A stretch of 64,000 nucleotides of DNA, from assembly GCA_024195265.1 (NCBI GenBank), contig JAJLRJ010000009.1, positions 31,467,774-31,531,773 of the forward strand. The letters are read 5' to 3'. Every line of letters starts with the position of its first letter. Position 1 is the stretch's first letter. This document shows, piece by piece, positions 20,146 through 32,800 of this stretch. The position numbers and the translations under genes are program-made. This stretch comes from Dendrophyllia cribrosa (lineage: Eukaryota > Cnidaria > Anthozoa > Scleractinia > Dendrophylliidae). Below the pieces are notes generated by a model. The model was given only the letters and a program-made list of their open reading frames with translations. It was not told the DNA's origin and ran no database searches.

Positions 20146-22950
20146 GCTCTGTATGGTTCTGTTCTCGTGTCACCCAACTTTACAGACACCCTGGATAACG
20201 CTAATCAGTTTCTGGATCTTAAAGAATACCGCACGGCGGCAGCACTCTTTACCGTGGCGCTGGAACGACTTGGAGATGCCGCTTCACCTCAGATGGTTGC
20301 TACTTTGTTATGCAAGCGAGCTGAATGTTTACTTTTCATGGTGAGCTGGCTGTTTCAAACTACAACTTTCCATTTCAATCAGTTCTGAGTACAATAGGAA
20401 TTTAAAAGGTTCACCAAAGGTAAGGCCGTACTTTGATAGGAGATTACAGTTGGTTGTTTCAAGATTAAGAAATCTCCAGAATTGAATTTCTATCAATTGC
20501 AATGGCAAATGTTGTCACGTGTTTGTTTGTTAAAGTGACCTAGTTTTTGAGCCGTTTTCAATTGAGTAATTACTCTGACCAATCACAACAGACACAGACA
20601 AACTAATGAAACAATCAGAAACCAAAGCAAATACATGTAGCCGGCGCCAAGCGCGGGAAAACGCGTGCAAGTAAGTCATGACTGCTTTTGGCTTCACTTC
20701 TGATTGATTAAGGAAATAGCGCGAGAGTTTGTAGCCAATCACAAAGCGTAGCAATGCCAAACCAAAGCAATCACAAATTACTTTCGACAGTCAATTGAAA
20801 GCCGCTCCGTAATGGAAGAACAGTAGGTTACCCAGTACGCCATACAGATCATAGTACCTAAGTGTTTATGACATCTAACTAATTTACTTTTTTTCAGAAT
20901 TATGTTCAGCATGCTATGGAAGACTGTCAAGTTGGTGAGTACATGAAAAAAAAATGTTATGAAAGTTATTACGCTGAGTTGTCCTTCCAAAGTGTTCTAA
21001 AAATGGTTTGGATAACTTTTAAATCGCTCAGACCTTCAGCAGTCATGTAAGTTTGCTAGAAAATCAAGAGGGAACTTCAGCAACCACGACCGCAACGGTA
21101 GGGAGAACGACACAAAACAATAGGTTAAATACCCGGGGGGGGGGGGGGGGGGGGTACTCCCTATAATGGGCTATACGGGGATGCTCCGCCCGAAAGGGGT
21201 ACCTTTTTTAGGCTGGAGGTATATGAAAGGGTAGGGATTTCACGAGTTGAAGTATATGAAAGGGTAGGGATTTCACGAAGAATAGAAAATGGTAGCGAAA
21301 ACACTAGTTGAAGCATTAAAAAGGTAGGGAAAACTGCCATTTAAGTATTATAAAAACGGTCGTTCAAAATATATCAAACAGACGCGTGTAAAGGCTACAT
21401 GAAAGGGGTATCATTTTTAATGAAAGGTATATGAAAGGGGTACAATTTTCAATGAAAGGTATATGAAAGGGTTTACTTACCTTTTCTGTCAAAAACGGTA
21501 TATGAAAGGGTAAGGGTTTGGACCTCGGGGCGGAGCATTCCCGTACAAAAATTTGTTGAGTACCCCCCCCCCCCCCCCCCCGCTCCCCCGGGGTTAAATA
21601 AGCGAAAACAAAGTCTCTTTTACATTTTGGTACATTTCTTTACCGTTCCCTGCAAAACTACGACGTCAAATGATTAAATTATAGGTTAAAAAGCGCGAAT
21701 TCTTTTTTCAATGACGTTTTCCTTGGCCTTGTCGTCGTGGTTGCTAAAGCTCCATATTTACTGATACGAAGGCGGAAAGTTTAGGGCGCACTGGTAAGGG
21801 AATAATGCAGCTTAAACAGCGTTACGTTATCAAATTGACTGTGAGCCACCATTACCATTACCGTTACCATTAACGGAAGTAGATATTTTTTTGCAGTTTA
21901 TAGAAAGTTGTATCTTGAAAATTATGTTTTTATAAACAAGTTTCAGTATTTTTTGAAAAGTGAATGACTTCAAACGCAAAGAAAAAAGAAGAGCACTTTC
22001 ACAATGTCCAGTTCGGAAAGGATAAAACTGAACTACAACATGTGTTCAAAACGTCAAACAAATAATAATGGTCAATGATTATCACAAGAAAGCGTAAACA
22101 GCAGTTTAATGTATAATAAAGTGTATTTCGACCTTCACATTCTATTTCACTGGTTTAAGGTGGTAAAATCACCCGGCAATTCTAGAATATTAATTTGCAA
22201 GAACTGACCTCATCAGTTGTTATTTCCAGTTCATATTTACAATGTTCCAGTTCATATTTACAATGTTCCAGTTCATATTTACAATGCTCCAGTTCATATT
22301 TACAATGTTCCAGTTCATATTTACAATGTTCCAGTTCATATTTACAATATTCCAGTTCATATTTACAATGCTCCAGTTCATATTTACAATGTTCCAGTTC
22401 ATATTTACAATGCTCCAGTTCATATTTACAATGTTCCAGTTCATATTTACAATGTTCCAGTTCATATTTACAATGCTCCAGTTCATATTTACAATATTCC
22501 AGTTTATATTTACAATGTTCCAGTTCATATTTACAATATTCCAGTTCATATTTACAATGTTCCAGTTCATATTTACAATGTTCCAGTTCATATTTACAAT
22601 GTTCCAGTTCATATTTACAATGTTCCAGTTCATATTTACAATGCTCCAGTTCATATTTACAATGTTCCAGTTCATATTTACAATATTCCGGGAAGAGAAG
22701 TGCAGATTGCACTGTCTAAAACTCATCAGATTATTTTATTTCGAACATTATGTTGGTTTAGGGCAACTAAAGGCGAATGCTCACGACAAATATAAGTTAG
22801 ACATTTTGTGTTTGCAAACTCAAGTTGATGTGTGTGAACGTGGCAAGCATGTTGGCAAACTCAAGTTGGTGTGTGTGAACATGACAAACATGTTGGTAAA
22901 CTCAAGTTGATGTGTGTGAACGTGTCAAACATGTTGGCAAACTCAAGTTG

Positions 22951-22981
<31 letters not shown>

Positions 22982-25900
22982 CGTGACAAACAGGTTGGCA
23001 AACGCAAGTTGGTGTGCGTGGACATGTCAAACATGTTGGCAAACTGAAGTTAGCGTGTGTGAACGTGTCAAGCGTGTTGGCAAACTCAAGTTGATGTGTG
23101 TGAACGTGTTCAAACATGATGAAAAGTCAGGTTAGTGCGTGTGAACGTGACAAACATGCTGGCAAACTCAAGTTGGTGTGTGTGAACATGTCAAACATGT
23201 TGGTAAACTCAAGTTGGTGCGTGTGATTATGACAAGCATGTTGGCAAACTCAAGTTGGTGTGTGTGAACGTGTCAAACATGCTGGCAAACTCAAGTTGTT
23301 GCGTGTGAACATGACAATCATGTTGGCAAACTCAAGTTGGTGTGCGTGTATGAACGTGTCAAACATATTGGCAAAGTCAAGTTGGTGTATGTGAACGTGT
23401 CAAACATGTTGGTAAACTCAACTTGGTGTGTGTGAACGTGTCAAACATGTTGACAAACTCAAGTTGGTGCGTGCGAACGTGACAAACATGTTGGCAAACT
23501 CGAGTTGGTGTGTGTGAATGTGTCAAACATGTTGGCAAACTGAAGTTAGTGTGTGTGTGAATGTGTCAAACATGTTGGCAAACTCAAGTTGGTGTGTGTG
23601 AATGTATCAAACATGTTGGCAAACTCAAGTTGGTGTGCGTGAAAGTGTCAAACATGTTAGCAAACTCATATTGGTGTGTCTGAACGTGTCAAACATGTTG
23701 GCAAACTCAAGTTAGCGTGTGTGAATGTGTTGGTGTATGTGAACGTGTCAAACATGTTGAAAACTCAGGTTGGCGTGTGTGAACGTGACAAACATGTTGG
23801 CAAACTCAAGTTGGTGTGTGTGAATGTGTCAAACATGTTGGCAAACTCAAGTTGGTGTGTGTGAATGTGTAAAACATGTTGGCAAACTCAAGTTGCTGTG
23901 TGTGAATGTGTCAAACATGTTGGCAAACTCAAGTTGTTGCGTGTGAACATGACAATCATGTTGGCAAACTCAAGTTGGTGTGCGTGTGTGAACGTGTGAA
24001 ACATGTTGGCAAAGTCAAGTTGGTGTATGTGAACGTGTCAAACATTTTGGCAAACTCACTTTGGTATATGTGAACGTGTCAAATATGTTGGCAAACTCAA
24101 GTTGGTGTGTGTGAACGGGACAAACATGTTGGCAAAATCAAGTTCGTGTGTGTGAACGTGACAAACATGTTGGCAAACTCAAGTTGGTCCGTGTGAACGC
24201 GACGAACATGTTGGCAAACTCGAGTTGGTGTGTGTGAATGTGTCAAATATGTTGGCAAACGCAAGTTGATGCGTGTGAACGTGATAAACATGTTGGCAAA
24301 CTCAAGTTGGTGTTTGTGAACGTGTCAAACATGTTGGCAAACTGTTGGTGACAAATATAACTTGTTTCTATTGATGTCAACTTTTTTTTGAGTTGTCAAG
24401 CTCGCATTTGACATGTGAACGTTTGCGTCAACTTCAGGGTGTACAATCTTGTTTAACAGGGTCCTCTCTCTTCCTCCCTCGTGAAGAAAGAATCCTGAAA
24501 ACAGCCAACTCACCAACCTATCTAAAGTCACTTCCGGTTGTGCCACCAGCTTATCATTATTTCATTGTCTTTCTTTTCTATTTAGCTAAGAGTGTGCTCG
24601 GCAGTGTCAACGACCACATTGCATTTCTACTGTTGCGCGCCCTTGAAATGCAAGGGGAAGTAGAGGAAGCTTTTGGATATGCAATCATATACAAAGCTAC
24701 TGATCCTCAGGTAACGTTTCCTTTTGATAACCAGAATTGTCCGGTGTCGTTTCTTATCTTTCAGTAGCTGCCAAGATGAACTTCATGCTACAGAAACCGG
24801 TTTAAAGAGGCTCGAATTTGAAATCAACATTTCGCAAGGAAGGCATGCTTCGATTGCTTTCATACTTCACCTAGGTTATGAAACGTGATCAACATTTTAT
24901 GTATCACTGGTTTCTAAGCGACAGCGGTTACCATAGCAACATCAGCTTATTGGCCTTTGTTTTGAACAATGGCGTTTTTCTCACAATCTAGTCTGACACT
25001 TAATAGTGAAATTTCAAATTTTGTAGTACTCACTATTACTAGCTGCAGACGAAGTTTCAAGAAAATTGATAAGACGGTTTTCGAGTAAATCAAAAATTAG
25101 TTTTTGGGCATGATACGCAAAACAGTAACAAAGCAAATATTTTCAAAATGCACTTAGATATTATTTTAAAACAGCCAGCCGTTAAAATAATGATGTCCTT
25201 CACTTTTGTCTATTCTCCTGATCCTTTTTAATTACATTTCACATACATTATATTACAAAATTTCAGAAAATTGTGCCACGCCAGCTGTGAAAAACCACTC
25301 AAAACCACTCTTCAGATGTGGCCAAAAAATTAATTTGGAAACGTATACCCTCTATCACTGCAGTGGCACTGGATCTCGAGGAAATGGTACAAAAACTGAT
25401 AACATTACTAGTAGTTGATACCTGTTTATATCATTTCATTTCCCAACGTATTTAAAATAAAAACTTTAACGAAAAAAGGCAACCTTCGAGAAGCCCGACG
25501 TAGAATGATAAATATATCCCGCACCAAAGCCTTTAATAGTCCCGAGATGTCCCATGACCACTCCCAAGCCTCAAAATCGTGCCGTCAGAATAATAATCTC
25601 GGACTAGTTCGTTTTTACGTCACTCACATGTCAGAAATTACATTTTATTTCATTTGGATGCTAATAACTGTTTTATTTTGTAGATGAAAAGAGATAAGGT
25701 TGCTTTCCGCAGATTAAAAGCAAAAGTAGTTTGGTTATGTGGCCAGGTGAGAATGTAACATCTGAATAGGTGATACACTAAAAGGTACTGTATTTTCTGC
25801 TTAAAAACTCTGCACGTTTTTGGTTACCGAGTGCTGAACACACATACATTTAATATCTTTTTAACCACTTTCTTTTGTCCTTTTAACCACCTTCCGTATA

Positions 25901-28900
25901 TTTCAAACATTGAACACACACTTAACTTGTACTATAAAAAAATTCGCCTTATTTAAATGCACAGTGTCCCACCGGTGTATCAAAACTTCGCTTTTCTAAT
26001 GTCTATGTGATGTTGCATGTAAACAGCAATACACAACTAAACTGGATACAAAAGATTGCACAGAGCAAAGCAAAGCAAAGCAAAGCAAGTAGTTTGGGGA
26101 TGAAGTGTAGGATTGCAAGGATTGAAGTGGATTACAGTTCACCAAATTTGCTTTCGTGGCAAGCGGTCAAGAAATAAAATTTACCATTCTTGTGGAATTT
26201 GACAGTTTTAGCCGTTATTTTGTCGCTTTAGTTTGTATTCCTTTGCTTCATTGACTTTGGTGATTTTATCTTCCTACTCCAAGACATTAAAGGGAACCTC
26301 CACTGTTATAACAAATTGACGTTAAATTGTTGGAACTAACGTTTAGAATTCTATCATGTTAATAACAAGTGGAAATATAATTTTAGTGTACACAAATATT
26401 GGATATGGATATCACCTATTTTCGCTTTTAAATTTCCCGCGCGCCGCCATTTTGAATATTTATGACGTAACTTGGTTGCCCAATTGTTCCAAAGAAAAGA
26501 ACGTCGATTCTTAACAATAGCGGCAACCAAGTTACGTCATAAATATTCAAAATGGCGGCGCGCGGGAAATTTAAAAGCGAAAATAGGTGATATTCATATC
26601 CAATATTTGTGTACACTAAAATTATATTTCTACTTGTTATTAACATAATTGAAATTTAAACGTTAGTTCCAACAATTTAACGTCAATTTGTTATAATAGT
26701 GGAGGTTCCCTTTAAAGCGAGCTTAAAGTAAACTCCTGGCCAAAAGTAAACAGTATTACAAAGTGCTATTTTTATTAAGGCCCTAAAAGAAAATTATGTG
26801 GATGCTTAATTCGATACAACCGTGCACGACTTATTTTGTAGGGATACCACCAAGTTTACAGGACAATCGACATCCTGATGTTAAGGGGTGAGATATTGTT
26901 TTCCAACAACGAAACGGACTTAGCTCTCAAGATTTACACGGAAATTTTGAACCTGTTTCCCGGAGTCTTGGAAGCCCACGAATATCGAGCACAGTGTTAT
27001 TTTATTAAGGTAAGAAGAGAAATGTTTCTTTTTTTTTTTGTATTGTTTGTTTTTTAATTTAAAACAAATGTGTTGTTACACGACCGATTGAGAGATGCGG
27101 TCATCAGAACAAAGTAAAGTGCATCATACATCACACGGTTATAGAAATGTATTTGGCGTGTGACGGGCATGAAGGGCTTTAGGGAGGGACTGAAAGTGAG
27201 GATTGCAGTAATTAAATACAGGGTAATGCGAAAGCGGCCGCAATATGGCAATAAAGAAATAGATAAGGCATTGAAATAGAAAGCGTACGATAGATGCGGC
27301 TAGGGGGTACATTCTACTCCAGCCGAGTGCATGGCAAAGCCTAAAACATTCTATTTCTTGAAATCAATCGTCCCAAATTTGGAGCTTACTGGTTAATTAT
27401 ACTCTGTACGTCAAGTCCCTTGGTCTTCGGGATAAGCAGCACGCAGCAGTTGTCACTTTGTTCGTTCTTCACGCAGACCCTCTAACTGTTAATGACGACT
27501 CCGACGTATCCACTGATAACACTGAACAACAACAACAACCACATTTATTCGCACTGTAAAGTTACAAAGATGTATACATACACCTACCATTTTTGCGATA
27601 CCACCATAGTAAGTACAATGAAGTGAACTGAAAGACTCTCAAAATAAGCAGTGTATTCTGCAAACTCTAACAGATACAATAAATCTCATTCATTGTAAAC
27701 GAAAGCTCTGTACACCTTGATCTTCTTCTGTAAACTGAGAGTGATTATTATTTCACACGTCCTCGAATTTTTATTCGGCAGGGAGGTCAATATCTTTTAC
27801 AAGCGAATCAGGATTGCAATCGAGGTAAAGTGAAAAATGATAATAGTTAATCGCCTTATTAATTGCCTTAACTTTTTAAAAACAAAACTCAATAATTAAT
27901 TAATCGATCTTAATCGAAATAAAACGAACTCGTTTTCTTCCATCCTTTATAATTGGTGGTTTCACATTACTGGGCTTCTAAGTACATCCTAAGTGTATTC
28001 TAAGTACCTACTTTGTGACCATGAAAACCTATTTATTACAAAGGAGCCGAATTTGACGCCGCTAAGTACGATCAACACATCACTTAAGGAAGCACTTGAC
28101 CAATGGGAAAACAGAAGACAACGGAAAGACGTGTGTAGCGGTGCAAAAAAATTATAGTGATTGACAGCTTATGTTTAAAGTAATACGCTATCTCTTCAGG
28201 TGTGAACCTCAATTTTCTGAAGTGTTACTTGGGAATCTCAATTGCGCATGAGTCAAGCTCTAGTGTCAGGCTAGTGACTAGTGAATAGGCCTTTATCACG
28301 CCCCGCCCAGCCTCGCAGTGAAAAAGTTGAAAACGAGGTTGGGTGGGCAAAAACAAAGTATTTTATTCTCCGGGGAGTCAACATGGTCGCCGCGTGATAA
28401 AGGCTTATGTTCTAGAGTGAAACCAACAATTATTCTTTGTAGGAAATAATTGCATTCATAGTATTCATAATGTAACGAGAAAGCTAACAATCATATCACA
28501 CGATTTGTTTTTATAGCTTATTTCTCGACGCTATCTTTTAAAATGATTAACATGCAACGTTTCCATTTGTATCATTTTTGTGGGGGTAAAAATTTGAATT
28601 GACTTCTCATTTCTTGTTCTACACTGTGTAACGTGTTAATGTGTATACGAAAATAAATTCATAGGAACTGCGGAGAAAGAATGAAGCAGAATGTGATCAT
28701 CGCACTGCATAACTGCGATGATAACATTTTCCTTCAATATGTAACTTTTTTGTCACTCACTTAGGTCTACCACTAAAACATTACATTTATTGCCAAATAG
28801 ATACAGTACTTCTGTTACCCTCGTTTCTCTGCGCCATGAACGGAAGCAATTAGCTAAACAATCTTCCATCAATAAACATTTTCGGCTCATTCCTTTTGCA

Positions 28901-29595
28901 GCTCTTAGCCTGTCTGAACGCACAAGCACGGCTGCTTTTGATACGAAAATTAAAATCAAGATGCAACATGGAGAGCTTGAAGAGGCTTTGGAACTTCTGA
29001 ATGAATGGCGAATGATTGACCCGGAGGTATGTGCAATGTTCAATAGTTTCGAGAGTGAACGGCTAAATTCTCTCAATAATAAGGCCCCGTATATTTCCCC
29101 TTAGCAAAACTCGACATGCTCTGATTCCAACACCGCTGTGAACGTTAGAATTTTCCATGTTTTTGTTACGACGCGCTGACGAGCCCCCATAAGAGCGAAA
29201 CAGCTGTCTGCGTTTGCTTTCTAGTTTTGAGAGCTAATCGTGTCGTCGGGTCTGGCTAACCGGGATGCTTCCCGTCACTGTCTTGTAGAGAAATGCCGGG
29301 CCTTATTATCTACTCTTATTTTAATAAGACGTTTCTATCAGGTCTTAATAACAGGAGTCTAGAAACAATATTGTTATTGGGACAGCACATTCTATTTCAC
29401 TGCGAATCACTGTCATCTTAACAGAGTAAATATATACATGTATAACGACGTTTTTGTCCAGCGATATCCTTTAACTTCCTTGTAACCATACACTTATTAT
29501 TTCTCTAATATCCTTTTGCTGCAATACAGAACCTTGACCTTGACAGTGTAGAAATTCAAATCAGACAAAAGATGCGGGAGAGGCAATCTCGGAGG
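20146..29595 (+). CDS. TPR-like N-terminal exons (8 exons) of the HELZ2-like gene
   Basis: The spliced reading gives paired amphipathic helices of TPR type: ANQFLDLKEYRTAAALFTVA, then LLCKRAECLLF, then a second set around LLLRALEMQGEVEEAFGYA, a third with ETDLALKIYTEILNLFPG and HEYRAQCYF, and GELEEALELLNEW. A 37-nt exon (20898) and a 43-nt exon (27782) are needed to keep the phase, and both restore helix text across the junctions (for example CNR|ALSLSERT), which supports the model. TPRs bind protein partners. The entry at 20146 uses acceptor tctcctaag; an alternative acceptor at 20185 would not fit phase 0. Confidence 0.72.
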
Positions 29596-29819
29596 GTAAT
29601 TAAAAAAACACAGTCGGTAAGGAAACTTTGTAACCTGTTTATATCTAAATGTAGTTTAACAGAAGAACCTCTAACTTTTCAGATTTTCAAATTACAATTT
29701 CATGACAACACCATGGTTGAAAGATATATAGCTGTAGGAAACAAAACTAAAAATATTTTCAATGAAAAATGGAAACCCTTTATTTCAAATAACTTTATCC
29801 CAGCTATTGACTAAACTTA

Positions 29820-29882
<63 letters not shown>

Positions 29883-32800
29883 CGTAATTAAATAGTTTAA
29901 GCAGATTTCAATTATAAAACATGTAAGTAACCACTTCTTTTTTTTTCTTGTTGTTATTTGTTATATGTTATGCTCCTAATTGTAAAACCTTGTATACTGT
30001 TTTATTTAAGAAGAATAAAGATTAAAAATTTAAAAAACAAAAAAAAAAATCTAAATTAATAAGGGTCAGTAATTCTGGCGTTTGGCTAGTACAGGTAGTT
30101 CCTATTTACTTAGCGACTAGAAAAAAGGGAGTATACATTCCAGGCTGAAACGATGGTGATAATTTTGCCTCCATGTTTGTCATTTTGTGATTTGCGAGAA
30201 GTATGTACTATTTCATCACGGAAAAATACAGCTATTTCAATTAACATTGTCGGATGAAAGTTTCAAGTCAAGACCGCAAAGTAGTATGGGATTTTTATGC
30301 ATAAATTTTCCAAAATCAACAATTGGGAGCTTAAGCAACGTTGACGTCAACACCAAAGAAACGTCACTTGAAAAAAGGATTCGTGCTTTTTTAAAATACT
30401 TCGCAGCTGTTCCAGTTTGTTTAGTTTGTCTAACGTGACTGAATCGTCCAGGAGCTTTATTTGTAGGGATGGCTTTCAAGTTCAAATAGAGAAAGGAAAA
30501 TTAACCGTCGTGTGTTCATCTTCTCCACAAGACCTATAATTTGATCGTTTGACGTTGTTGTTTTGCAGGGAACGGCAAAGAAATGTACCAAAAATGTAAA
30601 ATGCACGTGCAGAGGCATTTTTTAAAATTCGCTCATTAAACCTATTGTTTTGTGCCTTTTCTCGCTGCCGTCACCGTCGTGGTTTCTTAAACTCCCTAAT
30701 GTTTTAATCTCCCCATACTGTCAAATAAAGGAACGCTTCGAAGGCAATAATATTCGTGTCTGTTTTTGTTTCCTTCCTTTGGAACATGGGGGCAAACTTT
30801 TATAGTACTGTCGCCCATTTTCCGTCGCGCCCGCACTGACAAACGGAAGCTAAGAAGGCTATTTACAACTACCCATACTACCTTGCGGTCTTGGCTTGTT
30901 GGCTTTGAGCTTTCATCCGACAACGAAAATTGAATAGCTGTATATAGAGTTGTCATAACTCCGAACGTTGCTATCTTAGCTTATCTTATAATGTATTATT
31001 TTTCGTGTTAATTTTAAAAGCTAGCTGTTTGTATTAAAAAACAAAAAGGAAATTGTTAAGCAAATTTCTCAACAGGAAAATACTGCCGAATACATGTGGC
31101 TGGGTATTTTTACCAGTTATACAGACAAGCTAGAAACATATATCGTGTATTAAGCATTACGCAAATTTCGTTTGAATGAACATAATTCAACACAGAGACG
31201 TCTATTTTCAGCTGTTAGATTTGTCGGTTGACGGCCATGAATCAAGCGACCCAGATCAAACATCAACTAGACAAAGAGTTACGCGAGTTCCAATTCGTGC
31301 GTCCAAGCAAAGCAGTGGTGCTAAGGTAAGGACTTCCGAGTTTCGTTTCTTGTGCCGGCTAAGCTACCTCAGTAGCAAATGAAATATAGTTACTTTTAAA
31401 TATGATTGATACTTAGCGTCTGTTCACTGTGATGTACGTAATCCTGGTTATTAGTAAATGAACAAGGGACGTGCCTCTGAAATGGCCATTTTCTAGGGTA
31501 TATTTAACAAAGTGTACAATGTAGGTGCACGTGTGAAATCTAAAAGACGTACGGTCTTTGTACTCAATTAATGCTGATATGAATTTAATGACAACAACGT
31601 TTAGTGTACGTAAAGTGATCTATTATAAATGTGTTCCATTTTAAGGCTGTATTTATTCTCTTTTTTTAAAAAAGCCAAAGAGCAAGAGAGACTTACTGCG
31701 AGAAGAGCGGCAGAGAGAAAAGGTAAATGTGCACTCTCGTAATTTTAATTACGATGTTCAGTAAGCGTCTCATTTAATTCCTGGGAATTCCCGAAAATTC
31801 ACGAGAACCCCCTTTTTTGAACGAGCTTATTTCTTTTTTTTTAAACATTTCAGGTAATTCCCGAGAATTCTCGTCAATTACCAAGAAGGTGTAAATACTG
31901 CTAGAGGTGATCCCAGTGATCGGTCACACCAGAAAGGACAAAACATTTCCCAAGATTTCTTGTGAAATTGTGACAATTCCTGGGAATTTTGCTTTTCCCG
32001 AAAATTCCCGGGAATTATTTCTACGGGACACCTTCTCTCCCTACCACGACCAAGGATGATTTGAGAAATAAGTAGAAAACGACACATGTGCTTTTACATC
32101 ACGTCACATACGAGAGGGACGTGCTTTGAAAAGAAAAAGGTCTTAGTTTGACATGTTTTAATTGCAGGAACGCCAAGAAATAGCTCAAGAATTGGAAGAA
32201 AAGGAAAAGGAAAAGAAGAATAGAGGCAAGAAGGTTTGTTCAGCTTCTGACGATGATTAATATGAATTAATTCGTATTGATGACTCATGACTGTTTACTT
32301 GGAAATGACAATTTGAAATTTAGTTGCCTCTTTGTGACAGTGCAGCGTATGGTACATTGATTTTCAAAACAGTTAAAGCGGGCAACTCAACATAATTATA
32401 CGGTAAAGAAAATGGTGTCGAATTGTATTTTGTTTTTTAAATTGACACAAAATATATTCTTAAAATATATTCTCATATAAAATTATAATACTTGTTATTT
32501 TTTAGGAAAGACCTCATGTTCCAAAACAAGATAGACAACACGCCACGGACGAGAAGGCAACGGGTAATGAATCCTTCCCTACCTTTCTATACATAAATTT
32601 TTTGGCATTTACTTTAAGTGCAGTTACATCCCTTCTTGCGACCACTCTCGTAAGCAACCAGCTCCCCTCATCGACCACACTCACAAACCCCGCTAGCTAG
32701 CTGAATTGTCGGTAAACTATGTAACTGAAAGCTCTCGTAAGCGACCAGCTCTAGCTAGGACCACGTATTTCAAATCGAGTCGCTTTGACTATTGAAGGAA

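Noticed and set aside
22182..22795. Long open frames on both strands over the 21-bp array
   Set aside because: The unit length is a multiple of three without stops, so open frames arise by chance from the repeat; there is no splice or start context.
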